A DNA stretch of 64,000 bases from Welwitschia mirabilis (lineage: Eukaryota > Gnetophyta > Gnetopsida > Welwitschiales). A program made the position numbers and the translations under genes. The DNA is taken from assembly GCA_051453625.1 (NCBI GenBank), contig JBOZIK010000001.1, forward strand, positions 143,574,337 through 143,638,336. Reading direction: 5' to 3'. The notes below the pieces were generated by a model. That model ran no database searches, was not told the DNA's origin, and saw only the letters and a program-made list of their open reading frames with translations. Positions 1-12,799 of this stretch are shown here, one piece after another; the first letter of the stretch is position 1, and every line of letters begins with the position of its first letter.

Positions 1-1614
1 TAGCCATGCTATGTAGGTCCTTACTCCTCTGACAGTGGTTGCACTCCCCTTGTCATGGAAAAATAAAATTGTACTTAGAGGCCATAAGATCAGTGGTATC
101 CCTAGTGTCATTAAAGGCATTGCTTATTTTCTAGACTCCTTTTTACATATAGTACTTCTACAAGATCATTCTACTTTTCTAAATTCTAGTGTTGGTTTGA
201 TAATGAGCTAGTGACTTCATGTTTCTTCAGCTTTTTATCTTATCATTCATTATTTGATAACATTATACATACTTGACATCATCATAATTATTACCTATTT
301 GAATGGTACTTTATGAATTTTTACATATTTTCACACATTTTTCATTAGGTAATTTTATGATTATTACCAAGGGAGTTTCTTAGGTTAGAATTTAGAGTAA
401 GTAAATAATCTTATTTATATTCTTAGTTATTCATTTTCATTTTGCTTTTCTTTAGTTATTTTAATTAGGTTTGTCAAAGTTATTTTCATACTTTTTCAAC
501 ATAATATTTTGGATCTGATCATTTACTCATTTCTTGTTGCCTTTACTTGTCGGTTCTATTCATGAGGGTTGTTTTTTATTTTCTTGATAGGTGACAATAA
601 TAATTTTTGTATTTTAATTCTTACTTTTCTAGGCTTACTGAGTTTGAGCACATTCGAGGATTTTTTATAAGCATTACTTCCTTCTACTTAGTGCATTTTA
701 TTCTTTTTAATACTTTTTTTTCCTTAAGTCTTTTTTCATTGTGATCATGTTTTATAGGATAATTCTTCACTCTCTACCTTCTTTCTGCTTTTTTGCCATT
801 TTTGTAACTGCTTGCTTACTTTCAAACTTTTTTTCATTTTCTCTATCTTTCTAAACATCTCATTTCAGCAATGTCATCTGATTTATCATCCTCACAATAG
901 ATAGGATGACAGTCATCTTTTTTTCTTTCTGAATCCAGGACGTCTTCCTTCACCTTTGGGATTGGGAAAGGAGGAGGGGGTGGGGAGAAAGGAAATGAAC
1001 AAGACACCTTTCTACGCATTCTTCTGAGATATTGAGTTAAAAAAAAAAAATTTAAAATTTAAAAGGATCTTGTCTAAGCTTTCATGATACATACTTATAA
1101 TGAGTTATTTGACTATGATTTCATGTTACTTAAATAAATTTCATGGTTTTCATCTAGTAGGAGCATAGTAGCATACTCGTAGAATTTCTTGTAGCTATGT
1201 TTTAGATCATTTAAGGAAAAGAATGCTATGTTAACTCTTGCACTTTACTCCTTGTAGAATATATTAATGAACCTAAATGCATCATTCTTTGACTATCACT
1301 ACTTAGGTTTTACACATCAGTTTCAATATAACTATCTTGCATTATACATATACATTTTTGAGTTATCATTGTTACATTTTATAACTTCTTATATGTTTAT
1401 GACATTCATTCGTTCTTTTGCGATGTATTTAAGTAGGGGGCTTATGAATACATCAATGGTTGTGTTAGTTATTTGGTTTTTAATATCTATTCTTGCATTA
1501 TAAAAATTAAACTGAATTTACATTTTTATAGTTTCTAGTTATCTTAGTCAAATTGGCTTATAATATAGTTGATTACTCACTTTGTCAAGGATGATCAGGC
1601 TAAGTAAGAGGCTA
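1..1614 (+). mobile_element. X0: 3' internal part of a family-X LTR retrotransposon
   Basis: This is the 3' internal stretch of an LTR element whose 5' part lies left of the window. It aligns by eye with 46200-48235 in X1, and in reverse with 52774-54600 in X2. The shared landmarks include a 'gttgg...tttcctaatcatgg'-like block, a long T-rich tract and the purine run just before the LTR. I recognise no protein domain; the 78-codon open frame at 1267-1503 is not conserved in the other copies and is probably chance. Confidence 0.75.
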
Positions 1615-2859
1615 TGTTACAATGTCAATTTGTAGTAATTTGATGGTATATTTTGAGTACTTTTGTGAGATATTTATATAGGTTTGGATTCAATTCTGAT
1701 GATTATGAAGAACTGATAAGATGATCACTGAAACATGTAATTCTTAGCATATTTGGAGGTATCTCAGGCTTGTTTTGATACTTCATACTTTGAAGGAAGG
1801 ATTTACCATGTGAAAGACCGATTCCTCTTGGAGCTAGAAGATAAAGAATCCTATTGTTCCTCTATCATCTTCATGAAAGTCAAGATGACAGTACTACTAA
1901 CATGGATGGAGTCTGTGGAGTTGAGTGTGGGGCCTGAAGCTGATGGACTACCTTTTAACATGGAGTGACGTCCCCATAGTTGTCCTCATAATAGTAAGAA
2001 CAACAACTATTTTCTATGTACATAAAGAATTATCTTTGTAATGGGGTCATGCAACCTATATAAGTTGCTAGGGTTTCTTCTCCAACTTTTAGGGTTGAGC
2101 TTCTAGAACTTCAATGTAAAACTATAATTACCTCCATTTCCTTCACTTTCTTTTCCATATTTTGTACTTGATTTTCTTATGATGGAAAATTAAAGGATAA
2201 GAGGTCCATATAGTAGCTACAGAGAGAAGTTTACCTTAGCATTAGGCTAAGTATCCTCCATTGAGGTGCTGCTACTTTATTATAAGTGGATTGAAAAGTG
2301 TCATGATCAATTCAATTACTCTTTTTACTACAATTGTGTAAATGTCCCTTATGGTTTAAGTTGAATATAGTCTAATGATAGTTCTATAGTTTATTTAGAT
2401 CATAAGGGTAACCTTTGTTAAGGTTGATTTTGTTAGTTTAGGTTTGCATTGCTATTTCATTCCAATTCCATATTGCATTATCCATATTTTATTTGGGAAT
2501 TCTTATAGTTTAAGATGGTTAGAAATAAGTAATAGAACTCTTCCTAATTGATCTAAGTTATAAATAAATATTTCTTGTGATAAGAGGATTAGAGTCTAAA
2601 TAGAACCCATTTCACTTGCATTCCATCCATTACATTGTCACCATCATTCGTCTTGCATTGCATTTACATTCTTGTTTATTTTCATTTACTCAAATAGAAA
2701 AGATTAAAAATATCTTGTGAAATCAGTTCTCTAACTTCTAGCCTAGTGCTTTTAGTAGATCACGACATTTGGGTTAACTTCCATCTATACTAGCATGTGT
2801 TTTCTATAAGTATTATGATTTATGAGACTTAAAAGATTGCATAAATTCACACCACAATA
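1615..2859 (+). repeat. 3' LTR of X0 (family X)
   Basis: The repeat begins TGTTACAATG right after a purine-rich tract (aagtaagaggcta) and ends CACCACAATA. The intact form of these termini in the family is TGTTG...CAACA. It aligns along its length with the LTRs at 16638, 48236, 40041, 51538 and 59967. Shared blocks include the start, the 'cttatggttta' segment, a 'taaccttt' segment and the 'tgcataaat' end. The open frame at 1753-1968 lies inside this LTR and is not a gene. Confidence 0.85.
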
Positions 2860-4346
2860 GTGGATTTTTATAGAAAGTGAGGGAAATTTGGACCATTAGG
2901 TTACTATATTTTATCAATGATCTAGATCGAATTTACATTGAATTTAGACATGGATAGATGGATTAAATCACAAAAAATACAATATGTTTCTCAGTGTGCA
3001 TTTTTATAGAAGAAAAAGGAATTTGACTTGATATGAATGATGAAAATGAGCTGAAATGGATGAATGAAATAACAAACCCTACTATGCATCCTATGAATAA
3101 ATAAGACATGATGATTCCAAAATAATGGTCTTATTTATTTACATAATTTTAATGGATCCTTGACCAAAACAAAAAAAAGTACAAATTAGTAAATCCTTAC
3201 AAATCCACAACTAAAAAAAGAATCTCAAGTTCAATTTGTTAAATAAAAAAAACAAAAAATCTCTCTAATCCCACCTTAATTTCTTTCCTTTTTTTTCCTC
3301 TTCCATGGGTATCCAAGTTTCAAGCATTTAATCTTATTAAGAAATTAGTGTTATCAAACTTCCTTTAAATAAATTTAACATGTTATATTATAAGGATTCA
3401 ATGCTACAGTGCCAATGAGTTTCTATAGCCTTGATGTAAATGAATGTATTATAAATGAATTGTTAGAATTGCATTAGCAATAGGTGTCCATAGGCCGAAT
3501 GTAATTAACTAAATCTAATAGAAATGATCATAAAATGTGATAAAAGAACTTCAAGATTTTTCTCAGTTGGCTATGCTCTTTCTGCACTTTTTTTTTCTTT
3601 TTATATTTGAAGCACTTGAAAGGGGTCATTGGTCCATTAGATAATAAAGAAATGATCTTATCCTTGTGAATGCTTTGAAACAAAGAAATATCATGGAATT
3701 AAAAAAATCCATCTTTTTATTTGATTTAAAATTGGAGATCTCTAAATGCATGTACATCTTAATAAAAGAACTCAAAAATTCAAAGAACTAGCTATAAAAA
3801 AAATAAAAACTTATAAAATCTCAACTAAGCTTTGAAAACTTAAAAGATCTCTTTATTCATGAATTGAAGAAAAGACCATTAACTAAGATCATTGAGTCTC
3901 ATGAAATTTAAGATGATGGAAGGGATGAATGAAATGTTAGTAATGAATAGTTATATGAAGGTGATTTAGATTAGTGAAAATGGCTAAAGTGTAGATAAAG
4001 TTAATGATTATGGTTAGGATTTTATATGAAAAGAGAATTATTAAACACATTTTGGTTTCCATAGATTTATCCAAACATCCTAAGGCTAGAGTAGAAAAGT
4101 CCAATCTAAACTCATTTTATAAAACCAAGTTAGGCTCACAATAAGTCTATTCAACCATGGATGAAGAGGATAAATTTGAAGGATTGGGGTTTATACAATC
4201 AAAAGTATAACATGGGTGATCAAGTAATAAATTAGGCCTGGAAATGTTTTCATGATAATACTTTACACATGAGTTAAAAATTTCAAAAATGATATGGAGA
4301 GAATACATCTTAGAATTCAAACGTTCTAGGTTATAAGAGGACCATC
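2860..4346. other. AT-rich stretch without recognisable gene
   Basis: Beyond the X0 LTR I find no open frame, primer site, LTR terminus or repeat copy that I can match elsewhere in the window. The stretch should contain the 3' part of the '-' strand Athila-like relic at 4347-7744, but no RT motif is visible on either strand, so that part is deleted or decayed beyond recognition. Confidence 0.5.
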
Positions 4347-5170
4347 CTATTCCTTTCTCTTACTTAACCAACAATTCTTGCAAAAAGCATTTTTCCTAGA
4401 TGAAGACATGGATGAATTAGAAATCAAATAATGAGCAGGATCATCATTAAAGATACATCTTAAATCTTCAAGAGCTAAGTCCATATTTAAAAAAGAATCA
4501 TTCTCAAGATTGACATGCGTATCGTAATCAAAAGAGAGTAGAGAAAGAGGGTAGATGTTTTTATAATAGGAAAAAGAATTAAGATCATTAAGAATTTTAA
4601 TAAACTCCATTATTCTAAATCATTAGATTGCTTTATGGTATTAAAGATATTAAACTTAATAGTTATGTTACTAGATAAAATATCCATAAGACCATTTCTA
4701 TAATTAATAAGAGGATTAGAAGGAGCAAGAAAAGGTCTTTTCAAGATGATTGTAATGGTATGACTTTTAGTTTTTTCCATCTCCAAAACTATAAAGTCCA
4801 TAGAAAAGTAGCAATTTTCTACTTGAACAATCACATTCTCTATTATAACTAAAGGTGCTTTTAAATAATTATTAGCTAATTATAATTAAATTTTAGTATT
4901 TTTAGAGTCGTTTAGACCAAGTTCCTTATAGATACTATAAGGTAAAAGATTCACACTAGCTCTAAGATCTAATAAGGCTTGTTAAAAGTTTGTGTTTCCA
5001 ATAGTGATGGCTATTGTAGGGAATCCTTAGATTTTTGTATTTTTGGATGATTTAGTTTTAAATAATGGCACTAGTTTGTTGAGAAAGGAAGGCCTTACAT
5101 CTTACATTCATCCTTATTTTGGCAGTACATAGATCTTTCAAGAATTTATCATAGGAAGATACTTGTTTAA
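4347..5170 (-). pseudogene. Athila-type Ty3/Gypsy protease region, decayed
   Basis: This is the protease part of a '-' strand Athila-like element. Reading right to left, 5110-5165 encodes IKINITILESIKQ and then DKFLKDLCTAK, the segment that precedes the protease in Athila polyproteins. About 4925-4985 encodes ALLDLRASVNLLPYSIYKEL, the aspartic-protease active-site region, with Arg where the catalytic D-[TS/LG]-[GA] motif should have Gly. 4610-4834 encodes FSMDFIVLEMEKT and then a KRPFLA...INYRNGL block, the C-terminal flap and end of the protease. 4347-4610 is a further open stretch overlapping the previous frame by one base. The frame is broken by stops, so this is a pseudogene. The family assignment rests on pattern recognition, without a database search. 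Confidence 0.8.
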
Positions 5171-6850
5171 TGGATTCTAGAATAGTGATATTGATCTTAA
5201 TTCCTTAAAGATTTTTAGTGCTTCTTGTTGCTTCTTAGTCAATTTATTTTTTCTAAGTTGTTGAGAAAATAGTAGGGGTTATTTGTTAGTTATAACAACT
5301 TCTTCTACTTCATGTTTCTTCTTTATGTTTTCTTTACTTTTAGACTCACTTTGTTGTACTTCTTTTTCTTAGGGTTGCCTTTTTCTATATTTTTATTGAT
5401 CTATTTCCCACTTTGCAAATATACAACCTTATTTTTCTTGATTTGTGCATCTTCCATCAACTTACAACTACTATGGTTAAGCTCATGCGTAGCAGGAAGC
5501 TTACCCTTCTTACATTAGTTGAGTGATGTAAGGATATGTATAGTAGTTTGACTTCGGTATTGCAATCTATATTTTAATGTTTGCAATGTGGAAGAGGCTT
5601 ATTGGATGAATTATTATTATGATGTGTTAATGTGATGTTGGACTTCCATGAACTTATGAAGTGTATTCTTTAGAGAGTTGTAAGTTAAAGAAGGATTTGA
5701 ACTCTTAGGTTGACTAGTTGAGGCTTAATTAGAATTATCTTATTTCCATGAGAAGTTTGAGTGATTCCTTCATCTAAGGTTATAGGTATTAAAATAAGGA
5801 TTATTCACTCTTTTATTTTTCCATTGTTGTCCTACATCATTAACTTATTCTTTAATTACATCTTGAAATATTGGGATGAACAGACAATCTGAGGTCTTAT
5901 TAGTATTTACAAGATAAATGTCATAATGTAGAGATGGAGTTACAAGCTTAGGATTTATACTAAGATTCTCAATATTCTTAGGAAGATCTTCCAACTTTTG
6001 GCTGATCTCATTATTGTCAAGAATTTTGAAGATATTAGTAGACCTAATAGGTTATTGTAATCTTGTTGGCTCATTAGGTTTCTCCTAATTCTTAGGAGTA
6101 TTAACAAATGCCTAGGATTTATTAATTTCTAGGTCTAGAAATCTTTCTCTACATATCACCTCTACAAGCTACCTATGGTTGGATAAAAGTTCTTCATAAA
6201 AGAAACTTATGCCTCTTTTTTGCTTAAAACTATGATTTGGGCATTTAAGAATAAATCTTTAAATCTTTTTAGGGTGTAGGAGAAGGTCTCACTTGGTATA
6301 AGAGAAGGTTTCACTATCCTTTATTGGAAGTTTATGATCTCTCATCTAATGGCATTATTCTTATAACTAGAGAAAATATTTATAATGAAATCTTGATTAA
6401 GTTCAATCCAAGTAGTGATGGAAATAACTTTTAAAGTATAAAACCAAGATTTTTTCTTCTCTTTAAGGGGGAAAGAAAATAAAGTCAATATAAGTGCATT
6501 GGATGTATCAGGATTTAAGCAATTATAGAGAGAACACACTCAAATTTACTAAGATGTAAGTAAGAATTCTCAAGATCTAAACTATGAAAATGTCAGAGAA
6601 GTCGAATAATTGTTGAATTAAAATCAACTCTCTGAGCATTAAAAGATTGGATGATATAAGAAAGTATATCTAGACATAGTGGTTAAAGATATTCTTTTAA
6701 GATTCATCTAGGTTGGTTGAAATTGATGTTACTTTTAGATTTTCGAGACTAATAACTTAAGGGAATATTTTGGTTTTCTTGAGGTCTCTCCATTTTAGAA
6801 TTGATAGAGATTTGTTATAATATACTGTTAAGTATTCATTCCCAACAGTC
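5171..6850 (-). pseudogene. Athila-type gag region, decayed
   Basis: This lies upstream of the protease on the same strand. About 6200-6310 translates in reverse to ETFSYTLKRFKDLFLNA, the conserved core of the Ty3/Gypsy gag domain (an aromatic residue, then RFKDL). Stops and frame changes interrupt the rest. The short open frames at 6342-6539 ('-') and 5312-5518 ('+') are a fragment and a shadow respectively. Order and distance to the primer site at 7724-7741 fit a gag that starts near 6.8 kb. Confidence 0.65.
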
Positions 6851-7058
6851 TATCAAAGTTACATTCTTGGATGCACACAATATGTGAAAGGGTTCAAGAT
6901 GATGTAAGAATAATATTCATCAAAGATGAATATATTTTGACATAAGAAGGTAGTAGTACCTATGAGGGAAGACGCAGTGCTGATAAGATGGCATAAAAAG
7001 GTTTTAGTAAAGTATGACAATATAGATCTTGTGATAACTAATACTCTAATATGATAGA

Positions 7059-7220
7059 TCAGTATAATTGGCTAACAAAAAAAGAATGAATGCAAATTTC
7101 AAGAAGGACTAATTCAAAAATGAAAACTACAATGTAATGACTAACAAGAAAAGAATAAATGTAGATTCTAGGAAGGGCTAATGCAAAAATTAAAGCTATA
7201 ATGTAGATTCTAGGAAGTAC
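7059..7220. repeat. Imperfect ~70-bp tandem repeat, about 2.5 units
   Basis: Successive blocks of the form 'gctaacaa(a/g)aaaagaat' followed by 'ttc(a/t)a(a/g)gaaggactaa' and 'caaaaat.aaa' recur about every 70 bp. The third unit is partial. The repeat lies in the 5' untranslated leader of the Athila-like relic, between gag and primer site. The '-' strand open frame across it only reflects the repeat periodicity. Confidence 0.7.
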
Positions 7221-7723
7221 TAGAGCACTTACTTGAGATTTTTTCCTTGTGAAGTCCTCATTCAAAAATTATCTTGAAATAGCTACTAAGGAAGTCACCT
7301 GAGATAGAGAAGGAAAGAGATGAAAGAAGAGATATTAGAGAGAGAAGATGGATAAAAGAAAGATTTTTTTTTTTGTTATTTTTCCTTGATGTCTTTTTTT
7401 TAAAACCTACAAAAGATCAACCTCTATGAGAAAACTTAATATACTATATGATCTTTATAAGAAAATAAAGAAAAGAATTTGAAAAAAAAAAGAATAAAAA
7501 GAAAAAAAAAGAAATTACTAGATCAAGTTCCATTAATCAAATGCTAGGCATTATTAACATCAATCTAATAATAATAAATAGAAAACAATAAAATAAAGAG
7601 GCACTAGAAAAAAACTAGTATAAAATAAAAAATAAAAAGAAGAAAAAAATAAAAGGAAAGAACTAAAAAAGGCTATAGAAAAGTAAATTTTATCCATGCT
7701 TCACTATAGCTACAGTGCCACTA

Positions 7724-7741
7724 TCCCTAATAACGATGCCA
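7724..7741 (-). other. Primer-binding site resembling tRNA-Asp, Athila-like element
   Basis: On the '-' strand this reads TGGCATCGTTATTAGGGA, the tRNA-Asp-type primer site of Athila/Tat elements with several C-to-T type changes. It sits 3 bases inside the LTR border at 7745, which fixes the element's orientation ('-') and its 5' LTR. Confidence 0.75.
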
Positions 7742-7744
7742 AAA

Positions 7745-8950
7745 TGCTGTTCATGGTGAAATATAGCTATGCTTATATTTATCATCAATGTATGATAAAT
7801 AACAATATCATCTTAGTGATATAAATATTATATGATCAAACCCAACTTTTATTAATAATACTAGGACTTCCATTCATAGTATAGTTCCAATGTAATTCTT
7901 CCACAGACATAGATAATAAGAGCTAACAATAAAGAAAGCATAATAATAATAGGTATAAGATAGTTAAACTATAGAAGATATCTAAGAATGGGACATAGCA
8001 TTCAAACTAACATAATAACATCATAGAAAAGTATTAAAGTAAATTTACTCTAACTTAAGCATTGTGGCATAATTTCATCCATCATAGACACGAGGATAAT
8101 GTAGTTCTTATGAAAGAATGATTTCATAATATCATCCATCATAGACATGAGGATAAGCATGGAAAGTAGGAGTATCTTAAAATACATCAAATAAACATTC
8201 AAGTTATACAAGCTAGAATAAAAAAGAAAATCACTAAGAGATTAAAGTAAAACCATGCCTTAGCCAATCTTAAGCCTAATAAGTATGAGATCTATCAAAA
8301 TTTGATATCAAAGTAATGCACTAAAACATGTAATACAACATTTAAAATCATACAATCTATGAAAGTGATTATGCTAAAACAAGAAGCATCATGCTAACTT
8401 GGTAGCTAGCGCATCCTTATGAGAGGCTTAGAAAAAACTCATGACTAGAGCTTCAATCTCTTATATAATACAACAATGATATGATGTCCTTTAAGTGAGG
8501 TGAAGTATGGTAGTTAAAGGTTAGGATTAGGATTTATAATTAGGGTTTTAAAGGCCTAATGAGGTCATTCTTTAGAATGCCCAAAGTTTACGAGGCCGTC
8601 CCTTAGTCATGGGGTTAAATTAAGGGGTTCTTCTTAGAAAATATTTTTCATTCATCTTTTACTTTCAGAAATGATTGAAAATGAATTTATTACACTAAGA
8701 AAACTTAGAAATGTATGTATGGTATCATTCTACTCACAGTAACTAGTACCATCACTCCTAGAACTAGTGCTATCACTAATATTACTTAGAAAACCTCTAG
8801 CTTTTATTATAATACTCTAGATGATCCATTTATCCTACAAAATAATAGTGTTAAGGTAGATTATGGCCTTAAGCATAATAAAGACATAAAATCACCATGA
8901 TGATCAATTAATATTGCTAACAAGACCTAAATTCCTTGATGTAAATGTTA
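7745..8950 (-). repeat. Probable 5' LTR of the Athila-like '-' strand relic (outer end uncertain)
   Basis: The inner border is clear: TGCTGTTCATGG on the '+' strand, immediately outside the primer site. I cannot find the outer border or a second copy of this LTR, so the right end is approximate. Within it, a 30-bp block 'catccatcatagacaYgaggataa' occurs twice (about 8073-8100 and 8127-8155). No gene is visible. Confidence 0.45.
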
Positions 8951-9239
8951 ATTTTTGCTTGTTATCATAATCAAACATTTAAACATATAAATTAATTCTT
9001 ATTTCATCTATTTTATTATAATATCTTTATTAGCTACTTCATTTTAAATTATTATGTAACACAAAAAATTACATTATAGAACCGCATTTAGAATAAAGAA
9101 AATATAATAAATCATATGCTATTTACTATGTAAGAAAGACATTTTAAGATCGTTAATTAAATTATACAACAACCAAAAGAGAGTTTTTAGTAGTATATTT
9201 TACCTTAGAAAAATTTAGATCATTATTATAGGCATAAAG

Positions 9240-10530
9240 ATCATTATATTTATTAATCACTCTACTCTTAGATACCTATTGGATTAGAAAGAATTCAAAG
9301 TTAGATTAATTTAGTGGACCATAGTTTTACAAGAATTTGAGGTTGAAATTAAAGAGTTAAAAAAAGTATAAAATGTAGTTGCTAATTATTTATCTTAGTT
9401 TAGATCCTATTCATCTTCTCCTTTAGATTTAATACCTTTGAATGACTCATCTCTTAATGAGAATATTTTAGCTTTGTAGGAGAAGCCTTGGTACATTGAT
9501 GTAGCTCATTATTTTCTTACTCATAAATTACCTAATTATTAAAATAATCGAGATACAAATCACTTCTTACATAAAATAAATAAATACTTTTAGATTATTC
9601 TTATCTTTTTAAATATTACTCNNNNNNNNNNNNNNNNNNNNNNNNNNNNNNNNNNNNNNGAATTCACACATGAAAGAATGTATAAAAGTCACTTTTCTAC
9701 TATCTACTAAAATACTTTTGATAAAATTCTTTAGTGTGGACTCTACTAGTGAACTTTTTCCAAAGATTATTATGAATATTGAAAATATTCTAATTAATAT
9801 CAACACTTAGGTATTATTATAAAAGATATGATGCTTCTTTCTCCTATTGTTAAAATTGAACCATTTGATCATTAAAAATTATAAACATCATTATTCCATT
9901 TCCTCCATCTTTTAAGTAATTATATACCATTATTTTTGTAGAATACATCATTAAGTGGTGTGAAGATATTCAAGATTAAATAGACGATGCTAGAGTGATT
10001 GTCAAATTTATAAAAGAATATATCTTATCTCACTTGGCCATATTAAAACTATTACTAGTGATAAATAACTAATTTTCACAAGAAGGCAATGAATTATCTT
10101 ATAAGAAAATATGGGATAATTCACAAAGTTTCAACTTCTTGTAATCGATAAACTAATTGTTAAGTAGAATCTAAAAAATAATAATTGAAAAGAATCCTAT
10201 ATAAAATAGTAAAATCTAATATAAAAGCTTGGGTCTTCCATCGTAATAAAGCTCTCTAGGCTTGTTTTGCTTATGAGACCTCCATTTGAATATTATCATA
10301 CAAAATTATTTTTGAAAATGATAATTATCATCTTCTAGAAATTGGCCATAAAGATTTTTGAGCCACTAAATAGCTTTATCAAAATATTAATAAAGAGTTA
10401 AAATTTAGGAATCTTAGTGCTAATGAGAAACTAGCCAAGCTAATCAATAACCCCTCTATCATACTCTATGAAATTGAAGATATCCAATGTGGATCTGAGA
10501 TAGTAGAAAATAGCTTGAAATCATATGTGA
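9240..10530 (+). pseudogene. Athila-type RNase H-integrase region, decayed
   Basis: This is a '+' strand relic of the 3' part of a Ty3/Gypsy pol. About 9310-9400 gives LQEFEVEIKELKK then NVVANYLS, the end of RNase H. 9480-9540 gives EKPWYIDVAHYFLTHKLPNY, the RNase H-integrase linker. After a 38-N gap, HERMYKSHF begins the integrase zinc-binding region. About 9985-10030 gives DARVIVKFIKEYILS, and 10107-10140 gives KYGIIHKVSTS. The DDE core is no longer readable in one frame. Stops replace several Gln and Trp positions. It ends with LSANEKLAKL near 10440. Being on the opposite strand to its neighbours, it belongs to a different copy from the gag-protease relics at 4347 and 12800, or marks an inversion. 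Confidence 0.8.
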
Positions 10531-10739
10531 CTAACTACTTTTTCTAATTAAAATAAATAAAAATTACTAAAAAATTTTAAAATGTCATTATAAAATGGAA
10601 AGTAAGTAATAACAATTAATTTCAATCTTCACATGCACCTAATGAAAACCCTTGATTCTACAATGTCAATAGTATATCATCTTGTTAGTGATGCATTTAA
10701 GTACAAAATTTAATACTTGTGAATTTCTTTTCCTAATGA

Positions 10740-11190
10740 AATTGTAAATGGATTTTCTATGCCTTAAGTTCTATAATAGATTGTAATCTATGTAAGATGT
10801 GTCCTAGTAATCAAGGTGTATTTAGAGTTTTAAATAAGAAATCAAGTATTTTATTATAGTATAGATAACCATAATTATCATTCTCTCATAGGGACTATAA
10901 ATGTCTTCTAAAGATTTTTAAGAAATATTATTTTTTTAGAAGTTTGTGTTTAGTATAAGAAGGGTTTAGAAAGTAATTAACTAATTAATCAATATTTTCT
11001 CTTGAAAATCTCAAATCACTATTCATAAGGTAATTTATCCTGCAAACCTTAATCAAGTAAGAAATATTCCACTAAGTACAGCTTGTTTTTTTAAATAATC
11101 AAAAATCATTCTAATGTATATTTTGAATGCAAAAAAAGTAAAAACAAGGAATATTATTTCTTATAATAAAATAGAGAAAAACACTAAGGT
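10740..11190 (+). repeat. Repeat Z, copy 1 (uninterrupted)
   Basis: The stretch from 'tagattgtaatctatg' to about 11190 aligns with 16510-16637 joined to 49497-49800. It therefore shows what the X1 target looked like before insertion: 'tctcatagggactataaatg' here against 'ttcatatgaa' | X1 | 'atggactataagtg' there. It follows the integrase relic at 9240-10530 and may be the LTR of that element, but I could not define its ends. No coding sequence is seen. Confidence 0.7.
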
Positions 11191-11439
11191 TATATTATGG
11201 AAATTTATTTTGACCAAAACTTTAAACAAGTATATGATAATATTCAATCTAGTTTCTAATTTATATGCATTATAATGTATTCCCATGCTTTAAATTCTTC
11301 ACACATATAGATCCCTTACAAGAATTAAAGAAAGGGTACATCTAATAAAAAGATTTTCTATAACACATACGTAACCTTGTCAAGAATATGTAGATTTAGG
11401 TACTTAACTTTCTCATTAGTAAAATAGGTCATTAGATGA

Positions 11440-12270
11440 AAGAAAATGTGTATGCAAGTAATAGGTCCAAGCTATAATATGACATGAATGCATGATGATA
11501 AATAAGATGTCCACATATGGCTCATCTATACTTATGAAAGTATGCATATATGCATCTCCATTTGTTGTCTAATCATCCCTTATGGAAGTGATGCTTATAC
11601 AGGTCACTAATTTTCTAGAAATATTATAACCATTACATTCCTATGTGAGCTTTTTAGTCTTAATTAAGAACACCTAACAAAGATATGTATCATTCCTATA
11701 ATAAAAAAAATTAATATGAAGGTATTTAGTCTACATAGTATGTTTCTTCCTTATAAAATGGAGGCCTTTTACATGACATATCATCTTGATAGTATAAATG
11801 TACTATGGGGGTATTCATCATATATAATGTTTATCATCGTCATAAGATATTATGTATTTAATTTCTTGCATCTTCCTATCTCCATATTTCATCTAATCAT
11901 TCCCTAAAGAAATTGATACTTAAATAGGTTTTGATTTTCTCAAGCTAGTACGACTAGTGAATTTTCATGCTAGTTACCTAGTTTTCATAAGTAATGCCCA
12001 GTACATGTATGCATCATTTCTAATAAATCATGATGATAAGGAGGTATTTGCAAAATGTATCCCTTTTCCACAAATGTGAATGTCTTAAATATATAATGTG
12101 CATATTATCCATAAAAGTGAAGGTCTTTAATAACATATGTATTCTCCCTATGACTATTCTTAGCAAAGAGAACTTTTCTACTTTAGAAATAACTCCTTTA
12201 CTAATCATTATTTATACAAAGATATTTAATACACACATGTCTCTTTCCCACGTAAATATGAGTAACTAGA
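11440..12270 (+). repeat. Imperfect ~325-bp tandem repeat, two to three units
   Basis: A block reading 'ctccat...ctaatcat.ccct...aa.tgat.ctta.a.aggt....attttct' occurs near 11556 and again near 11880. A block 'atgta(t/tg)catt.cta...gaaggtattt / ggaggtattt' occurs near 11683 and near 12006, giving a period of about 325 bp. The units are well diverged. The open frames at 11716, 12020, 12030 and 12279 are not conserved between units, so I call no gene. Confidence 0.55.
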
Positions 12271-12799
12271 AGGTTTGTATGTATAACTCTTCTCATGCAG
12301 ATGAACAGTATCATGAAGCTATTTTGAGTATTTATCCTCCTCATGTAAGCATATTTTATCTTCTTTCCCTTCCTCTACCATCTTCTTTCCCTCCTCCTAT
12401 CATCCTCTCTCTTTCTCTTTCTATTTTAAATATTATCCATATCTTTGGATTACAGAATAGTACACCTGCAAGTAAGAGTACTTTATATACAAGTGAGACC
12501 ATTATCACATCACACTTTATATAGAGTATAAAGTATGGTAATGTAAGATAAAAGCTGATATATTTTTTGAATAATTCCTTCATCAAATTGGTACCTAATT
12601 AAACAATCCATGAGAGGTACCTAAAGGATGAAAGTCTTACATGGTGAACTAGATCAACCACATACTTACCGTAATTTTAACTTTTAGTTAAGAAAAAAAT
12701 TCAAAAAATTATCATTGTTATAAACTCATTTGTTAAACAATACTAATTTTTATTCATTTATTTGTTTTTAAATTATTCTATAGTTTTGATTTTAAGGAG
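12271..12799. other. No gene recognised; pyrimidine-rich patch
   Basis: 12345-12425 is a CT-rich low-complexity patch, mirrored as an RE-rich '-' strand open frame that is an artefact. The remainder shows neither repeat termini nor recognisable protein. Confidence 0.5.

Noticed and set aside
1753-1968. 71-codon open frame
   Set aside because: Inside the X0 LTR; not conserved in the other LTR copies.
8073-8155. CRISPR-like direct repeats
   Set aside because: Only two diverged copies in a plant retroelement LTR; no array.
12356-12586. '-' strand frame with an Arg/Glu repeat tail
   Set aside because: Produced by a CT-rich low-complexity patch.
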